Below, piece after piece: positions 59,241-64,000 of a stretch of DNA of 64,000 nt; position 1 is the stretch's first letter, and every line of letters begins with the position of its first letter. Below the pieces are notes generated by a model that saw nothing but the letters and a program-made list of their open reading frames with translations, did not search any database and was not told the origin of the DNA. Position numbers and translations under genes: made by a program. Origin of the DNA: Fasciolopsis buskii (Eukaryota; Platyhelminthes; Trematoda; Plagiorchiida; Fasciolidae); NCBI GenBank assembly GCA_008360955.1, contig LUCM01005575.1, positions 476,231-540,230 on the forward strand, given 5' to 3'.

Positions 59241-60940
59241 AGTCAGTCAGTCCTAGGTCCAGATCGGTATCGTTCGTCACCACTATCTGAAGTGAAAAGA
59301 AACAAACAAAACCGGCACGAAATCTCGTTTTCATAAACAAAGGCTCCGCATATTTATAAGCTGAATTGTTTGCATATTTGCATTTGTGAGACTGACATTA
59401 CTTATTTGGTTGTCCGGGTCACGCTCTGAGTGGTCCACCTAGTTTGAAGAACTTCACTCTTTTTTGTTGTCCATTGCGGACTGTACATCCCGATTGGTTG
59501 GCACAACTCACAATATGATTCCCTTAGTTTGCAAATTCACAGTCATGTCTTTCATTCACGTCATTGTGTCAGCTGGCAGCTGGCGCCCAGTGAGATACCG
59601 TGACCTCGATTTGGTTTTGCAGTCTGTGCTTGCGTGCCGTTTGACACTACTGGATTGCATCCAGGTTTGTGTATTGATTGCGATTTATCTAGCCTGGCTT
59701 ATCATTGCACAACCACCGATAACTATTCAGGCAGCTGTATAAGACTCAAACGCAATGTACATTACATTGCCATCCCCTCACAGCTTGTCGTGATGACCTC
59801 ACGTAAAAGATAAAATTAAGCATGGACTCGGTTTCGGCTGTTGTCAAGCGGAAATTGGATAAGTGGAAATGAATTTATCTGGCTCACCCTTCAATGGGAG
59901 TCAGGGCCAAGGAAATGGGCGACTACCTGAAATGAACGCAGCTTTCAGATCAAGAAAGATAAAAGTCGTGATTCTAAGGCCCGCATGCCTTGGCTCCAAG
60001 GAATGTCTAACACTAAAGCCTACCAAGAGGGTAAGCGACAATCAAGGCAACTGAGCAATATAGATAGTATGCAATGAGGTACGAGCGAAGAGGTGTCAAG
60101 ATGAGAAGCTGACAGGTAGACTTTCGAATCCCAAGTGCAACTTGCCTAAATAGTTTGCTTCAGGATTTGTTGTGATTTAACTCACATGGTCACTTTCCTC
60201 ATGTGGTGCACGAAAAAAACCAGGAGGACTAAAAAAGAAACCGAAATCGTAAGAAAACAGTCAACTGTTTGAATAATTCCAGTAGCTTCGAGTCCAATCT
60301 GAGGTGTTCTGAGAATCGGATAGCCGTGAGAATAGACTGTCTTCAGGTTCTCTTGTCCGATGTCCATTTGATGGGTGACCGCTTCCTGGAATCCTTGATA
60401 TCGCAATGTGAGATGACGCCATCGATGTATAGAAAGCCAGTATGAATTCATCCCAGCCGGTAATGCCCTCATTCAAGACCATCACTCTCGCCGTTCTTCG
60501 AACCCCACATAAATGATTTTTGGTGCCACTTACCCTACTTGAGCGGGAAACCTTTCCGTTCCGTCATATGACATATCAGCGATAGTGATTCTCGTCAATG
60601 GTGATTTGTTGGAAATAAGACAGTCGAGATAAGAATCCACGGACGAATAACTTTGGGTCCTGTAGAATTATGTAGCTTTTGCAATGCGCACTTGGGCATG
60701 GTCAAGTAGCATATCGATTAGTAGCTTGCTTCGCTAACTTCCAAAGTGGACATTGGGACAGCTTTGTGACTGAAGAGCTCCTGAGAACTACAACGAGAGC
60801 ATAGAATAACAATATTATTTATATGAGAGTATGGGGTATCAGTCTAGGAGTTACGGGTCAGAATGCGACTCACTTTTCTTGTCGCATACATTCATAAGCT
60901 TCAGTCAACCAAAACGCGATGGGATGAAGGAGCCCGTAGT
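59241..60940. other. Stretch between RTE LINE and gypsy 4
   Basis: The 5' parts of both flanking elements should lie on this side (RTE endonuclease on minus, gypsy RT and RNase H on plus), but I could not recognise either. The plus frame 59464-59742 ends in a hydrophobic segment (VCVLIAIYLAWLIIAQ) with no other support. Confidence 0.4.
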
Positions 60941-60944
60941 GGCT

Positions 60945-61930
60945 CATCATATTTTATAAGTTACACGAACACTGACTTCCAGGTATACTAGCTAGTCTAT
61001 TATTATTCACCTCACGATACTTCTAGCAGTCCATGAATGGAGATGCTTGTATATGGTCTGAACGATGTTTACAGCTCCACCGATTTAAAATGCGCAGACC
61101 CGTGGCTTTCCTCATCAGCACTTTCGTTAAGGTTCAGTTTTGCTTTACTCTCGTTCACATTGATATTGATGGCCCTCTGACGACATCACACGAGTATACT
61201 TGACTATTAATTTACGCTAATGGAATCTCTGGTTGACCCAAAGCTATTCCCATCTCCGGTGTCACCAGCGAATCAGTGGATCAACATTTATAGAACGGCT
61301 TTGCGTGATTGTCCCTTGCGATCACTACTGATGACTCAAGTCTGATCTACCCTCTCCAGTTACCATTATACTAGGCACGGAAAGGATACACACTGCTAGC
61401 GTCGAAAAGTTTAGTCAAACATTTCATCGTCAACCGAAAGTGACTCTCAGTTCTCACAAAAACCTCTACTGGTGCAAAATGTTACCGCTAATTGTACTCG
61501 ACATTAGGATGTGCTTAAAGCTAGATATCCTACTTTCTGCCGAAGAACTCGTGTCTGGCACGATATCAAGACTACCTGAGGGGGGGGTCGTAATTCACTG
61601 GTTGTACAGACATGCGCTATTTGCCTGTCTATATACATGTGGAATCTTTCTTCGATACAAACTCGTCAACAGCGACGACAGGTATTCTTTCCGACCGAGC
61701 TCGATACTTGTTCGCGCGTATTTATCCGTGTTGATTTGTCGCGAAAACCTCTACACACAACCTGAAGAAGGCTCATTTCACGTGATATCTAGTCAAGATA
61801 AGACATTCGTGATTGATCGACTCGGTCGCGTCGATATAGTCAGCATCGGTCGTCTCACAGTCGCATACGTTGATGATAGTTTATTGCCTAATAGTTTGAT
61901 ATTCGGTGTTAACCCTGTACAGCTGCCTGA
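60945..61930 (+). mobile_element. Ty3/gypsy LTR retrotransposon 4, integrase-only fragment
   Basis: Integrase inserts element DNA into the genome. SMNGDACIWSERCLQ at about 61032-61075 is the Cys half of the zinc-binding domain (second Cys lost). VHIDIDGPL at about 61157-61185 is the first catalytic Asp block ('HIHIDLVGPL'). AIPISGVTSESV then ITTDDSS near 61240-61335 hold the second Asp ('ITTDRGRQF'). ASVEKFSQTFHRQPK at about 61398-61440 carries the catalytic Glu. The open frame 61440-61961 then gives LPLIVLDIRMCLKLDI, AEELVSGTISRLP and TFVIDRLGRVDIVSIGRL, matching 'LPLVLLGIRTALKxDI', 'AAELVYGTTLRLPGE' and 'TFVINRxGRxDVVSxDRL'. It resembles the gypsy 1 family. RT and RNase H are missing, so this is a 5'-truncated fragment. 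Confidence 0.93.
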
Positions 61931-64000
61931 TGATACTTCCGTATCACGCCAGGGCCCGTAGTCACCTTCACCTGCTACGACTTTGAATGAGGACAATATT
62001 TCAAGTTCCGGTCAGAATGTCGTTGGAGCAGCAAGTTCTCACAACCACAAAAAACGTGGCCTTATAATTATTTGCATTTAAAACACCAATGATATCCGTT
62101 TCAGTTCACTGCTGCATATTCGTCTCATCCGATGTTGTCACACCGGTCTCAGTCCTTTGGTGTCCATAGTTATGGCTTGGTTTTACTTTACTACTTACTG
62201 GTCCAGATATTTCAAATGCCAGAAAATGAATAATAATGGAGCAGCATATGTATGTATTTCGAAATGGGTCTGTGTTAAGTCTACGAGCAAGTTACGCGAG
62301 ACAGCCTGGCACAGCATTACACTCGTTTACAACTACAGCCAGCCAATTAGAAGAGTGGTGCTTCACGAAGTTGGAAGGCAAACATTCTATTACGCTCATG
62401 GGTTCAAAGGTATTTCACCAATGGTGATTTTCTCTGATTAGCGTATATATCAAAGCCTCGTAAATAAACACTGTGACGTCTTTGCTATATTCAAGTTTTG
62501 TTCTGCAATCGGAAGTGATCCGGTACGTGCTAGTTATTCTTGTCAATGCGCGAATAACAAGTGATCACAGTTAAAGCCATTTTTTCGAACGAAAATCGTG
62601 CATTCATTATCATGCATTTCATAAATACCGCATGCAGTCCAATGGAAGGCTGGATTGGTTCCCGAGACGACATGGTTTACTTGGATGATGAGCTGAGCAG
62701 CTCTCCTCGTCCTGTCATGTGTTCACAAAAGCGCATCCATACAACAACGACAGCATTCGGTCGAATACGTTTCTGTCACACGAACCTACGTACACAGTGT
62801 CAGATTTATTCGATGCGCATTTCCGAACTTCATTCATGCATCGCTGACTCCACTCCTAATGTGGCTTTTTGAGAATATTGAGTAGCAGGATTTTCCTCAG
62901 AGGCAACAAATTTTGAGTCCAAAAGTGAACTTGTGATCACTTTCAAAGTGGTGGTGGGGGGGGGGCTCAGACGGTGCTTTAGAATCTGACTCAGTCTGGC
63001 CGGGAAAAGTAGCGATTAACGGTATATATAATCTTACACTTATTGCGGCGCATCCTCTTACAAATCACGTGTTTAACAATTAAAATATCAACAGTACACA
63101 GTTATGTAAGAGTACGTATATATACACCAATACATATATATATATAACAGTTTTCCTTGAACTAGAGGCGGATTGCACACATTTGTTTTAGTTTATAACA
63201 AAGCCCTTTAGCTGTTTGTCATTAAAGGGATTTCGTGAGTGCTCAGATTGTAAGAATCAATAGTGGGGTGGGGGACGTTGCGGAATGAGTGATTTATGCG
63301 TATGCACACAACAGACTAAGTTGGTCTTTTGAATCTAACACGCCTAATTTGTGAATGTGTCCCGAAAAGAACCAAGAACGGGCAGGTCGGACAATATGAT
63401 AGCAACCTTATTTAGCAATCTCAGGAGACTTGTGTGAATTAAATGCGAACGTTAGTACAGGACATGACAGCTTTGTGACCGTGAACCAGTCCGGATGGAT
63501 GGATGGATTCCAGGCGCATACGTTTGCACTCGTTTGATCTCAAGATGCCTGGGGCTTTTACGTAACTCATCTACTTGTGTATGCGTGCAGGCGGGTTGAA
63601 TTCATCCGTGTATACGTGAGTGCGTCACCGTGTGTGTGTGAGATATTGGATGGAGTGCCGAATGGAATAAGAGGCGGGCACCAGACTATTGTCAGTTGGA
63701 GGTCATCAGGTTCATGATGATGGAAATGACTCATCCACAGAAAGATCCATATCCCATTCTCAGGTCCTTTCATTAGTGCGCCAAAAACAAATTCCTCTGT
63801 CTCTTTTCTTGGCCCAATTACATAATCTTGTGTTCTTGCCCTCGATTTCATAGGGTGCACTTGATTAGGGTGCACAACTTGCTTGGGCAGGGTCAATCAT
63901 CAGGTTAGACGTGCATAGTCAAACGAGAATGATGATATTATTGGCTGGCTGGCTCTTACCTATCTACTGTAAGTTCACCTTTGAGATCGGTCAGATCGGT
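61931..64000. other. Gene-free stretch with simple repeats
   Basis: Holds a 10-G run at 62956-62965, TA-rich tracts at about 63116-63147, a (GGAT)4-like tract at about 63491-63507, a short gtgtgtgtgtg near 63631-63641, and (GGCT)3 near 63940-63953. The frames at 62157-62441 and 62561-62872 show no recognisable domain. Confidence 0.5.

Noticed and set aside
1..64000. CRISPR arrays, bacterial operons or phage genes
   Set aside because: No regularly spaced direct repeats, no compact gene clusters and no ribosome-binding sites; the element families present are those of animals.

Overview
This is eukaryotic, almost certainly invertebrate, nuclear DNA. It has no operons, long open frames or ribosome-binding sites. 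It carries decayed LTR and non-LTR retrotransposons of animal types (Ty3/gypsy, BEL/Pao-like, RTE-like, CR1/Jockey-like), tRNA-like SINE heads, fold-back elements and microsatellites. A repeat-rich flatworm genome (large tapeworm or fluke) is plausible from these families, but that is inference. I could not identify a single convincing host gene. The longest open frames are either retrotransposon remnants or no longer than expected by chance in 64 kb.

Layout. 1.6-2.1 kb: a fold-back element with arms of about 160 bp. 2.8-3.6 kb (minus): BEL/Pao-like Gag remnant. 9.0 kb: tRNA-like SINE head. 12.2-13.6 kb (minus): CR1/Jockey-like LINE reverse transcriptase, with possible upstream coding debris to 15.7 kb. 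18.05-21.5 kb (minus): Ty3/gypsy element 1, with Gag, protease, RT, RNase H and a deleted integrase. 22.08-22.42 kb (plus): a second LINE RT piece. 23.1-25.73 kb (plus): gypsy element 2, with RT, RNase H, integrase and C-terminal tail. 27.5 kb: an 11-bp minisatellite. 34.5 kb: a GATT/GACT tetranucleotide tract. 35.8, 44.0 and 47.0 kb: three copies of a dispersed repeat; the last two are inverted and share a 215-bp core at 212/215 identity. 39.2-41.5 kb (minus): gypsy element 3, with RT, RNase H and integrase, possibly Gag debris to 42.9 kb. 41.85-42.06 kb: a half copy of the 1.6-kb fold-back element, with a hammerhead-like core on its minus strand. 50.3 kb: second SINE-like head. 52.7 kb: (AT)18. 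56.05-56.22 kb: a 171-bp hairpin. 58.26-59.24 kb (minus): RTE-like LINE RT and C-terminal domain. 60.95-61.93 kb (plus): gypsy element 4, integrase only.

All mobile coding regions are broken by stops and frame changes, and each RT whose active-site motif I could place has lost that motif. The window is best read as a graveyard of old insertions, mostly intergenic or intronic. The two signals that do not fit plain decay are the near-identical inverted 215-bp core with diverged flanks, and the conserved stem-plus-GAAAC motif in the fold-back family. Element domains were recognised by eye from translated motifs; boundaries are approximate to about 20-50 bp. No LTR pair or target-site duplication could be fixed by eye.
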